From: Bidens hawaiensis
Taxonomy: Eukaryota > Streptophyta > Magnoliopsida > Asterales > Asteraceae
DNA: 64,000 nt
Direction: 5' to 3'
NCBI GenBank assembly: GCA_021521415.1
Contig: JAIQDT010007660.1
Coordinates: 1-64,000, forward strand
Made by a program: the position numbers and the translations under genes. A model generated the notes under the pieces. That model was not told the origin of the DNA. It saw nothing but the letters and a program-made list of their open reading frames with translations, and did no database searches. Shown piece after piece: positions 1 through 9,959 of the stretch; positions within the stretch are counted from its first letter, which is position 1; every line of letters starts with the position of its first letter.

Positions 1-782
1 AAACCGAGTCGATGTTAAGACTACATATCGAACACTAATAAACCAATTGCCATCGAATTTTTTAATCAATAGTCAATATAAAAAATTTTTGGATTTAAAT
101 TCTTTTTAACAACAAAAAAAACTCGAGTATAATCAAAAAGTGTACATGAGTATCTCAGCAAGAAACTGAAGCTGCTACTACACAAACAAAAAAAATATTA
201 TAACAAATTATGCAACACCCTTGTTAACCGTAAAGTCTTCTTCCTCAGCTTTTCCTATCACTTTCGTCTTCAAGCTCTCCTTTTAATTTTTTATTTCTTT
301 TCCTTGTGCATTAGACCAGTAGTATACACATAAGGTAAGCTTTTTTAACATTTTCAACACCACCACCACCACAGATAGTCCACCACCATCTATTTGCTCA
401 ATCCCATCTCCGACGACAGCATCACAGTCACGTAGCCACACTTTTCAGATCTGTGGGGTAGGGATATTGGCGTCTCTGGTGAGGTCGGGTGGATGGAGAC
501 GGCAGAATTAAAAGGGAAAAAGTGGTGGTGTCATTTATGGCAGTGGTGATATGACCGGAAGCTTTCTGGAAAAATCGAGATTGTCGGAAGTAGGTTGGAG
601 AAGATGATTTGATGGTGAGGGTTTAACTTTATAATTACTATTATAACTATGTTTTTTAATTAATTTATTAACGGTAAGGGATATAAGTAACTTGGTAATT
701 TGATATGAAAAGGGAAAATATGTAATTGTTGGTTTATGTGTGGGGAAATATGTAATTAAGGGTGTTAAGTAAGGGGAAATAT
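1..782. other. Non-genic spacer with a CCA-rich tract and MITE-like text
   Basis: I see no gene here. A short CCA/CAC-rich tract lies near 358-375. From about 705 to 785 the phrase 'AAATATGTAATT' recurs; the same phrase recurs at about 42590-42680, so both places probably hold copies of one small repeat. The functional unit of that repeat could not be delimited. Confidence 0.4.
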
Positions 783-813
783 GGACAGACTTGTGGAAGC
801 TTTCGTAGATCGA

Positions 814-873
814 TTAATTAGAAAGTTGCTTATAGTTGTAAAATTTACTGAGATGTTCCGAAACCTTCTTAAC
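814..873 (-). pseudogene. MATE gene duplicate, last-exon fragment
   Basis: This is a diverged copy of exon 8 of the MATE gene at 9960-10034. Read on the minus strand it begins after an acceptor-like CTGTAG, codes VKKVSEHLSKFYNYKQLSN and stops at 814-816. The intact gene has five more residues (LKSDE region) at the same place, an in-frame difference. Similarity continues past the stop into the 3' flank (about 791-813 against 9938-9959) and back through the intron to 977. It belongs with the exon 7 fragment at 6600-6656, from which it is now separated by a 5.6-kb solo LTR. Nothing upstream of exon 7 is present, so no transporter can be made. Confidence 0.85.
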
Positions 874-1566
874 CTACAGTTAGCAAAGAAGAACTGATTA
901 ATGCCTTCTATAAGAGATTTCGATAAATCATATAAAACATCTAAGTCAAGTTAATAAATTATTGTAAACTTAGCTAGTTACCTGTGACATTCGTGACAAA
1001 ACCGGATACACATTAGTACTTACAAACTCGAATAAGCGTTTAACCACTTATTGCGTAACGAACAAACGAATAATCGAACGGGTCTGGTTATGACCCGGAT
1101 ATCCTAGGGGGGGCATCTATAAGTGATATATGTCTATTATAAGCCAACATATTGATATTAAGGCCTTAGTATGATAACAAACTAGTTAAACGAAAACATG
1201 CTCGTTTAACTACCCGCTATGAATTTAAACACGAAAGTTAGTTCCGAAACAAGCAATGTATCATCCGTTAAGCTGAAAAAGATTTACCAAAAAATTGTTA
1301 GGGATGTTTTAAGCGATCCGTGGAAAAATTTTCAATTTTTATGAACAAATATTATGTTTTTATAAATTTACACAAAAATAGCCGAAAAACACTCGTTTTC
1401 GCTCTTTTTGTCGTACCCGATATATTTTTCGCGCCAAAAACCGAACCCGAAATAAATTTGGACTCGGCATTTCACGTTCGGGCATGTAAATCGAGAAAAG
1501 TGGGCCAAATGGACCCAAAAGGGGGCCCTAAAGCTTCGGCCCGCCAATGGTGAAAAGTCGACCTTT

Positions 1567-3360
1567 TGATGTGTGTCTAATAACCCTATAATAATGACCC
1601 TCACAACTAAGCTTTAATATTAAAACGAAAATCCTAAAACCATACACAACCGGCAAGTGTACCGATCGCAAGTAGTATAGACTTAGGAAGTCCGAGTATC
1701 GAACACGTGGACACGTTAGAACGCTAAAGATCACTAACCCTAGACAAGACCTACCTTAAAATAATATTATATTGATTTTTGATTTCTTTTAACTTAACTG
1801 AACTAACTTGATTAACTAACAAAACTTACCAAAAATAGAAAACTTAACGGAAAACTAACTGAGTTGACTTCGGGTGGAAAAAAACGTCTACCTAGGTCTG
1901 AATCAAATTGTAGGCCTAACAAACTAATGGATTGAATGATATATAGACACCGGTCCCTAAAGATGACACGACTAAGGATCGCTCGGGCTCACTGGATTAC
2001 CTCTCGGTCTCACACAACAAACCCTAACTGCTAAAAATCGGCTAAAACGACCAAACCGGGAAACAATTGCTAACGTGTTCTAATGCTAGATCACCTCTCG
2101 GTCTCACCAACACTCGACCCTAATGGTAATGAATACTACACAACCAAGGATAGAGGAACAATTCAACTTAAACCAAAATAGATCAACTAGTCGCTCAAAA
2201 CACCTAAACCTGACAAGAAACAAACTCTCTCTCGCGCAATCCTTATTCTAGCATGCAAAGGCAATGAGACAACCCTAACTTCTTATCACCTCTCGGTCTC
2301 AAAGAAGGTGTTTAACCGCTGTACTTAATCCAAATAATCACGCAACAAAACCCTACGGTGGTACCTACCGCAAACAAACCCTAAACACAAAGTCTAGAAT
2401 CAAACAATGCACCGATCAATCAATACAAAACTAATCAATCAACACACGGGGTTTATGCAATGAATCACCAAAATTTCCAGCCCTTAAACACAACCTATTT
2501 CATGTCTAAATCAAACTTTACAATAGCAATTCAAGTCCATTAATCAAACAATCCATAAAACCTATCAAACACTAACAATAATCATCATTCCTAGGTAGAA
2601 CTAACAAGTTTAGCCGAGCATAATTTTTGGACAGCAGCAAACACTCAATAAAAACATCATAAAACTCATACCAACCATTTTAACAATCATCCAACAATCA
2701 ATCCTAATCATAAACAATTCAATCTCTCAAGTAATTGCAAAACAATTCAACAATTAAGCAAGAAACTAAAAGTGTATGAACAATGAAAAAGAGGTAAGGA
2801 TATGAGGTGTTCCGGGGCTGCTCTCGGCTGTAAAAAACAGTGGTGAATGATCCCGAGGCTTGATTCTTGCTTGTTCTTCCTTCCCTAGCCGTCACACGAT
2901 CAAAACCCTAGCACACAAAAGCTTTTTCTTTCTTTTTTTCTTGCTGGAAATTCCGATCAGCAGCTATTTTGCTGCTGTTGGCTGCTGTCGTGCTACTGTT
3001 GGCTGTTGTTGTGCTGCTGTTGATGCTGTTGTGCTGCTATTGCTTGCTGTTGTTGCTGCTAAATCCGATCAGCAGCCCTCTAGGCTGATTAGGGTTTTAA
3101 TTTTTTTTATATAATATAATATAATATGGTCTTGGGCCTCCATGATGCATACGGGTCGGGCCTTGAGCTTTGTCTTGAACTTGTATGCGTAAAAGGCTCG
3201 TAAAAAGCTCGAAAAGTCCCGGTTTCTTCCTTTTTTTACCCAAAACCTACAAGATTAATAAATGTATGTAAAACCTATCTAAAACGAGTAAAAACACATA
3301 AAATATAATATATTACGTAGATAAAAGGTGCAGAAAATACGTGTGTTTTACAACACATCA
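1567..3360. mobile_element. Nested solo LTR with perfect TSD
   Basis: The element starts TGATGTGTGTC and ends CAACACATCA, so its tips form a short inverted repeat (TGATGTGT / ACACATCA). It is bounded by the duplication CCTTT (1562-1566 and 3361-3365). It has no coding sequence. The right end from about 2850 is closely similar to 27343-27741, including a TATAATATAATATAATATGG stretch and the final ACAACACATCA, so this is a repeat family with at least two members in the window. The minus-strand text TGTTGTAAAACACACG looks like an LTR start, which suggests minus orientation, but this is an inference. Confidence 0.8.
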
Positions 3361-5322
3361 CCTTTCTTGATATATCTTGCAATATAAGACATGTTTTAAA
3401 GATACTTTTGCACAAACTTCAGACCTTGCAGCTGCTCCTTCTGTTCTTGAACTTTTCCAGCCAAAAACCCTAGGTAAACAATCATTTTGATCAATTTTAA
3501 ACTTGTTTAAACATGTTTAATTACATATAAACATAGTTTGATTATCAAAAATCACTTCTAAATATACAAAAACCCTAAAAATTGTCCAAAAACATATTTT
3601 GATCTTAAACTTGGTTAGTAACCTGGTTTAATAAGTTTTTTGGCCATAAACACATATTAGAGGGTTTAAACAACGTTTTTACGGTTCAAAAGTTCGGTTT
3701 AGAACCCTAACCGAAACCCTAACTTTCATGGCTGGTCTCTTGATGATACATGCTTGGTTTGTGATATAGGACCTGTAATTAGCTTATAGAAGCACGAGAA
3801 CCCAGAAATTGGATTAGGAGAGCGAAAACGGGTGAAACCCGCAAAGGTAATGCCGAATTGCTCGATTACGGGCTTTTTAGGTTAAGTTTGTGATGTGAAT
3901 ATTGTTAGGTCATGAAATTTTGAAGGGACATAAGGGACCATATCATTGAGTCCCTGTCCAAATTTGGTAATTTTTTGACCATCCGAGAATATTTGGCGAA
4001 TTTATTACCAATTTAGGGCGTTTATTTGGGAAAAATACTTAAAATGCTGGAAAAATTATGAAATTTTGTGGGGAACTCAAATTTGATATATTATGATCAC
4101 ATATGAAGTTTGGGGTCATTTAGAAAACCCTAGGAATGTTTTGTGCAATTGCGTTTATTCAGATTTTCATAGTCATTTTTGGCTCGAAAATGGTATTTGG
4201 AAAGATTGTTAGCTTCTGAAATTGCTACAAGTTATTTTGGGAAGAGTTTTGATCACTCAAAAATTTTTTGCGTATTTTTCGGAAATTATTTGGTGTAAAC
4301 GGATGATTTTGGGCTAAATATAGCATATAAAATGATTTTTTATAAATTTATAAGTCAGTAAATAATTCCAAAAATATTTCTATAAAAATCTACATATTTT
4401 ATTTGATAAGTGTCTAAATTTTTATGATCTAATGATTAACGGATAATTAATTATGCTAATTTGAATATTAAACAAATTCAATTCTAACGAAAACCGGCAA
4501 GTTCGTGATTAACGAACCTATTGGAATATCATAACATCAACAACGATAAAGAAGCATATTTTTGGATTAATTATGTAAAAACGAACTTTTTGTGAGAAAT
4601 CCGGACAATTTGGATAGATTATGCGCATTTTTCTCCAAATCAAACTGAATAAACGGAAACGAGCCCCGTAGCGAATCCAGATCCCTAATACGTGATCTTT
4701 CTTTATAACTTAACCATTTTATCAACCAACACGTTTACCCAAGTTTACTTCCCCATAGCTGTTTCCGAACGCATAAACGAGCAACTTGGCCCAGCTGGTG
4801 AAACGGAGAAACTAAGCCAAGTTCGATTTTAAACTTTAGACATTGAACAACATCACAATCTAAACCTGCCGACACTTTCTGGGTGTAACAGCTATACCCA
4901 AATTAGTTATACAGCCCAATCTAGTATGAGTATTATAATAATATTAAAATATTAATATTATTATAATATTAATTGTAGAGACTAAGTGATAGCAAGGGAA
5001 ACGAACCCCGAGCTGACCTCGCACTAAGTGCCTACAAAGCCGTGAGTTTCATGACCCCTCTTTTCAAACTGTTTACGAAATTTTTGGGGTGAAAAGCATA
5101 TTTATATACGTTATTTACCTGGAAACGGTTCAGGATATGAATTGTCTGAAACGTTTACATACAAAAAGTCCCTACAAACATAACGATTGATTACGTGCGA
5201 ATGAATGGTGAATAGTATTCTTGAATGAAAAATTTAGTGAATATGGTACGAACACCAAAACATAATGAAATTACACTTGACAACACGTTAATACAAATAT
5301 GTTGTGTACTGTTAAAAATAGC

Positions 5323-5460
5323 GTGGTCTGTAACGGCCATGGGTGAATAACATGGTCTGTAATGGCCATCGGTGAATAACGTGGTCTGTAAAGGCCATGG
5401 GTGAATAACGTGGTCTGTAACGGCCATGGGTGAATAACATGGTCAGTAATGACCATGGGG
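5323..5460. repeat. 29-bp minisatellite, about 4.7 copies
   Basis: The unit reads GTGGTCTGTA ACGGCCATGG GTGAATAAC with single-base differences between copies. The last copy is partial and drifts (ATGGTCAGTAATGACCATGG). The CCATGG-centred core is a short palindrome. The array lies inside the solo LTR at 983-6595. Confidence 0.9.
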
Positions 5461-5466
5461 CTATTG

Positions 5467-6072
5467 TAGGCGGAAGGGGGGCCACAATAGTACCAAACTA
5501 AAGTTGAGTATGGCCTATGAGCCAAGTTCTGCTGCAGCTTAATAAACTAAAGTTGAGTATGGCCTATGAGCCAAGTTCTACTGTAGCTTAATAATCTAAA
5601 GTTGAGTATGGCCTATGAGCCAAATTCTGCTGCAACTTAATAAACTAAAGTTGAGTATGGCCTATGAGACAAGTTCTGCTGCAACTTAATAAACTAAAGT
5701 TGAGTATAGTCTATGAGCCAAGTTCTGCTGCAACTAAACAAATTAACTTGATTATGACATGAATGTTAAGAAAATAATGTGATTATGCATATTGTGGGCG
5801 GATGGGGAGCCACTGTGTTTGGTGACACGTGATAAATACCATATATGTATGTGTTTCTATATGCATGCTATGTGAATAGGCGTAGGAAATACTATGTGTA
5901 GAAATACTAATTATTGCGTGTGCACTGTGTAATGTTTGAGTTTACGTGTAATCATTGTGGGCAGAAGGGGAGCCACATTGGTTGATGTTACGAGGAACCG
6001 TTTTGGGCGGAAGGGGGCCATAGTGGTTGATTTTTTGTGGAACCATTGTGGGCGGAAGGGGGGGCACAGTGG
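5467..6072. repeat. Dispersed GGGCGGAAGGGGG-CCAC motif, five copies
   Basis: Near-identical G-rich motifs occur at about 5469, 5797, 5959, 6004 and 6050, each followed by CCAC/CCAT and then an AGTGGTTG-like tail in the later copies. They are spaced irregularly around the 49-bp array. Function is unknown; they may be LTR regulatory repeats. Confidence 0.7.
5496..5740. repeat. 49-bp minisatellite, five copies
   Basis: The unit begins AACTAAAGTTGAGTATGGCC and contains CTATGAGCCAAGTTCTGCTG before the junction TTAATA. Five head-to-tail copies differ by a few substitutions. The array is part of the solo LTR at 983-6595. Confidence 0.9.
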
Positions 6073-6599
6073 TTGATTAAATATGCAAAAGTGGAAACAC
6101 GCAATACGAACAAACAGTCACGATTTTATCGTGATTTCGAACTCATATTATAAATTTACATGTGTGCATGTGTACACACAAGGATATGGATGTACATATA
6201 TATACAAACATAAATACATATTTTTACATACGCGCGTACATACAAACTATGACTGTGTGGTACGTAGAACTGATTTCGTTAAAACTTATGAAACTCACCA
6301 GCTATTCGTAGTTGATCGTTTTTAAACATGCTTTTCAGGTAATCAGAAAGGTGGAATAGATTGCTTATGCGTTTCGTATTCGGATTGTGAACGATGATGT
6401 GAGCATTTGAGTTAGAAGTAAAGTAGTTGAAGAGCTAGTTTTGATTGTATCACCTAGTTTGTAAAAGATGTTAGCACGATGTAATATATTGTAAATTAGT
6501 TAGTAATGTTTCTTTATGAACAATGTATTTGATACCAGTTGTATCTGTTACATTTCCGTTTTACGCTTTCGCAAATCGCTTAACGAGGTGTGACATTAC

Positions 6600-6656
6600 C
6601 TCATCATCCAAGTTTGTTCTCCAATTGATCATATATACAAGGGTAATAATTTGCGC
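6600..6656 (-). pseudogene. MATE gene duplicate, exon 7 fragment
   Basis: On the minus strand this reads AQIITLVYMINWRTNLDDE up to the exon end, matching AQTITLVYMIIWRTNWDDE of exon 7 in the intact gene at 10139-10228. The donor GTAA that should follow is part of the target duplication of the solo LTR (TTACC, 6596-6600), so the insertion hit the splice site itself. The 5' part of the exon is missing and is replaced abruptly at about 6657 by copia-type sequence. The fragment cannot be functional. Confidence 0.85.
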
Positions 6657-7312
6657 TTAAAATCCAAAACTTCAACAGATCTAGAATCCACACATTTTCT
6701 AGGTTTCTGAACACTAACTTTCTCAATCAAAAACACATACACAAGTCCACACTTTTTCATTTTCACAATCGAATTCGCAAACCCAAATCTGCCAAAACTC
6801 AAAACTTAGATCCAGTTCATTTCGGGTAAAAAAAGGTCCAAAGCAGTCCAAATCCAATGACTAACACAAATCAAAACCCAAATCTACTAAACAACTCGAT
6901 CAAAATCCCAAAAGGTTACCCCTGAACCTCCAAAATGTTGAGCCGAAGCTTTGATGCCAATTATAGATTCCTATATGGATCTAACAACTTGTTTCGGATT
7001 AATCCATGTTAATAGTGAGCAGAAATCACTACTAACACTCGGATCTCGAAACGATTATAGGGAAAACCGAATGCAAACAAGAAGAAAAGATGAAGTTGTA
7101 AGAGTACGCCAAAGATGTCCAACGAGCATGGGTGAATAGTGCTCCTTATATAGGGAGCCTCATGCTCCTAAGGTTTACCATTGCATGGCCTAAATGGGCT
7201 TGTCCAATGGGCTTACATAGTAAAATGACCTTAGGCCTCATACAAGTGCTAAACGAAAGCAAAGATAACTGTGACATTACATAGTAAATCTATCAAATGC
7301 ATAAGCCTAAAA
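6657..7312 (-). mobile_element. Truncated copia element: leader, PBS and LTR
   Basis: On the minus strand the text TGGCATCAAAGC (6948-6959) is a variant of the initiator-Met tRNA primer-binding site (TGGTATCAGAGC). LTR-like sequence lies upstream of it (about 6961-7312). The LTR resembles the solo LTR at 56807-57174: both share a TATA-containing block before GAGCCTCATGC or its equivalent, a GGCCTTAGGCC-type motif and an AAGCCTAA/GGGCCTAA end. Sequence 6657-6947 would be the internal leader. No gag is present. The junction with the MATE fragment at 6657 marks a truncation or deletion. Confidence 0.6.
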
Positions 7313-8088
7313 TAAGAAAATAATGCCTAATAGTTTAATTTGATCCCGTTATGCATCAATTATTATCTTGTCACCTATTAATTATTATCTACGAAACACC
7401 AATTTTTTTTTTTAAATAAATAATACTTTTATGATTTACATCAGGTCCCAAATTACATCCAAAATTCGTCGCTCGTAGTGACATGTCATTTTATTTAAAA
7501 CATATTCGTTTTACAACAACTTTATTATACCAACTTTTAAACACGAGTAGTGTTCGTTTGCCAGCCCAGCCTTTTCCACGAAGTTTCAATCTTCAAAGGG
7601 TGCTTTTTTCCTGAAAATATTTTAAAAATAAATTTTTATTAGTTTAATCTAAGTAAGTACACCTTTTATTTAAAAAATATTTTTTATTCTTATTTGGAAT
7701 TTAACACCCAAATTTCTTAGAATTTCAACATCTGAAATCCTTTTATTTAATCATCATTACTTTTGGGAATTCAATACCCGAATTCCTTGCACGCTTGTTT
7801 TTAATCCATAAGGATTATTAACTCCTCTTTTACTTTATTCGGAGTTCAATACACGAACTCCTTAAGATTTCAACACCCGAAATCCGTTTATATGTAAACC
7901 CATAATTTTTGGAGTTTCAATTTCCGAAACTCTCATGGCACATCCCGTTTATTTTTATTAGGGGCATACCACCATATTTATTACAAAATTATATCCCCTT
8001 TTTAAGTCACCCATGCATTCGGATACTTGAAACCACAATCTCATAAATCATTTCTCAAATAATCATGTATATGCGCACTAAGTAAACA
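7313..8088. other. AT-rich spacer containing a hairpin array
   Basis: I see no gene here. The stretch is AT-rich with a poly-T run near 7400. Its notable content is the series of short inverted repeats at 7697-7932, listed separately. Confidence 0.5.
7697..7932. repeat. Series of short hairpins with matching stems
   Basis: Perfect or near-perfect stem-loops follow one another. At 7766-7786 the stem is GGAATTC/GAATTCC with loop AATACCC. At 7841-7861 it is GGAGTTC/GAACTCC with loop AATACAC. At 7866-7884 it is GATTTC/GAAATC with loop AACACCC. At 7912-7932 it is GAGTTTC/GAAACTC with loop AATTTCC. Two weaker versions lie at about 7697-7716 and 7720-7740, and a simple TAATCC/GGATTA dyad at 7802-7817. 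Every stem differs but both arms change together, while the TTC-AA...C-GAA frame is kept. Whether it acts as RNA or DNA is unknown. Confidence 0.75.
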
Positions 8089-8872
8089 TCTAACTAATAT
8101 ATTAAAGCAACACAATTTTGTCCGCATGTCCTTCACCTAAATTGTCCACATAGGCTTCCATGTCATCAACCTTCTATAAATCTAATTTCCACATATTCAC
8201 AATAAAATTTTAATCAATGATATTGACTTTTATATTTTTGTAACTTATTAATGTAATTATGATATTAATTATTCTAATTATTGTTAGAATTAAAAAACTT
8301 ATTAAATTTACTAGGTTTAAATTGTTCATCGTTTCTTGTTTAAAAGGCACATGTTTCGTTCAAAAATCATAACGCTCCCATCGTTTGTAATCAGATTCTT
8401 CGCCTCATCTATAACCGGTTCTTCATGATTTGTCGGTTTCATAATCCGAACAACATCAAATATGTTCATCGTTTGCAATTATCAAGTATGATTTATATTT
8501 TAGTGTTTAATCGATTTTTGTGAAGAACAACATCAACTTGATTCACTGTTATTGGATTTAGGGTTTAACTGCATGATTTTTTATACTAACGATTGATAGA
8601 TTTGTTATTTAATCTATTCCTATTAATCGATTTATGTTTTAATCTATTTAGGGTTTAAAGGTATAATTTTTTTTTAAATTATCGGTTAATCGATATGATG
8701 TTTAATATGTTTATATTATGTTACTTAAAAATATGTTTATATATTGTGATTTTTTGTTTCATAATACGCCTTTTTCCAAGTTTCACTAATATTAATTTAT
8801 TTTTATGACCTATCAATTTAAAATTTGAAAATCTTATTATATATGGATAGGAACCTAACTGTTATAATCTTA
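8089..8872 (+). mobile_element. Helitron-like sequence, 5' end only
   Basis: Sequence beginning TCTAACTAATATATTAAAGC follows an A and closely matches the start of the next element (8873). The family pattern, TC followed by an AT-rich stretch and AAAGC, is typical of plant non-autonomous Helitrons. No clear CTRR hairpin end was found before 8873, so it is probably truncated by the next element or merged with it. Confidence 0.45.
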
Positions 8873-9578
8873 TCTTACTAATATATTAAAGCAACACAAG
8901 TTGTCCAAATGGCATCATTCTAGGGCATCCACCTAGATGCCAACTAGATGTCATGTCACCACCTTCCAATTACTAATTGCCAACTCACTTGATTCCTCTT
9001 ATTACCCTATTGTTAAGAAACCCTAATCCACATTCAACTCTTTCATATATCTCTTTCCAACTTGCCGTCAACTAATTTCTCTCACATAATTAGTAACTAT
9101 TATCAACTTATAAAGATCATCTCCCATTTATAAGGTATCAAAACGTTTCTCACTATTTTGAGATTTTCATATATTGATTTTTTGTTTTCATTGTATGTTT
9201 CTTCGTAATTTAGGGTTTGTTCACTAAATCCCATTTCTTTAATCGATTTGTTGTTTATATAATATTTATGGTTTATATAATAATTTTTTTTTTCATTCAA
9301 TCCCGTTTCTCTAATAACTTTTTTGCTTTTATCATCTTTAATAATATGTTTCTTTGGTTTCATGGTTTAAGTTAGAAAGATGCTTTAAGTTGTCATTTTA
9401 CATTGTATGCCTTTGTTTGCTTTTTTTTTTTCAATAAAAACAACAATGTATATCTCATAATTAATTAAACATTATAAGTTATTAAAAGTAACAGATTTAC
9501 AATTCGTTAAAATATATAGCATATATATGACATTTTTTTATATTTTTCACTCGTATGTAACATGGGTAACTAACCTAG
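8873..9578 (+). mobile_element. Non-autonomous Helitron
   Basis: The sequence starts TCTTACTAATATATTAAAGC after an A and ends ...ACATGGGTAACTAACCTAG before a T, as expected for insertion between A and T with a CTAG 3' end. A degenerate hairpin (CTCGTATG...CATGGG) precedes the end. No Rep/helicase coding sequence is present. The choice of TC at 8873 over 8868 is uncertain by five bases. Confidence 0.55.
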
Positions 9579-9959
9579 TGTATAGTATGTTATAAAAAAG
9601 ATAATATGATTTGTTTTCGGTTCCTTGTACTTACCACTCTTATCAATACTATAGGAGACATGAATTTGCCATCTTCCCACCCGTTAACGCCTTACTGATT
9701 ACACTCTCTTCTTACTACTCTTTTCACTTTTATTTGTTTCTCTATTGAACTACCTATGCTTTATCCCCTTTATCATATTAATATTATTATATATTTATAA
9801 TATGTCTTTTAAACGATATTTCGTTGTTTATATACACCATGTACTTGGTTCATCATAATTCAAGTCAATATACAATTTGCAAATTACCGAAAACACTTTC
9901 ATATAATTTATTCAAACCTCTTTACATACAAACACACCTGTGGAAGCTTTCGTAGTCGA
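9579..9959. other. Spacer downstream of the MATE gene
   Basis: This is AT-rich sequence without a gene. The last ~20 bases before the MATE stop codon are conserved with the flank of the MATE duplicate at about 791-813, so the duplication included some 3' untranslated sequence. No polyadenylation site could be fixed. Confidence 0.4.

Larger units (their letters stand above)
983..6595. mobile_element. Solo LTR, gypsy-type, inserted in MATE duplicate
   Basis: The element begins TGTGACATTCGTGAC and ends CGAGGTGTGACA, in the TG...CA style with GTGACA-type ends common in plant Ty3/gypsy LTRs. It is flanked by the 5-bp target duplication TTACC (978-982 and 6596-6600). The uninterrupted target sequence is readable at 10130-10150 near the intact MATE gene, which fixes both ends exactly. 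No internal coding domain, primer-binding site or second LTR copy is visible, so it reads as one long LTR left by recombination. About 1.8 kb of its length is the nested element at 1567-3360. Tandem arrays occupy 5323-6070. Strand was not assigned. Confidence 0.8.

Noticed and set aside
212..290. Minus-strand reading ending KVIGKAEEEDFTVNKGVA before a stop
   Set aside because: It could be the last exon of a gene, but the acceptor side is purine-rich, no family is recognised and no upstream exon was found.
2860..3114. Open frame rich in Cys/Val/Leu
   Set aside because: It is a translation of GCTGTTGTTGCTGCT-type repeats inside a solo LTR; no domain.
9103..9363. Minus-strand 86-codon open frame rich in Lys/Asn
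   Set aside because: AT-rich composition inside a Helitron-like element; no similarity to Rep/helicase.
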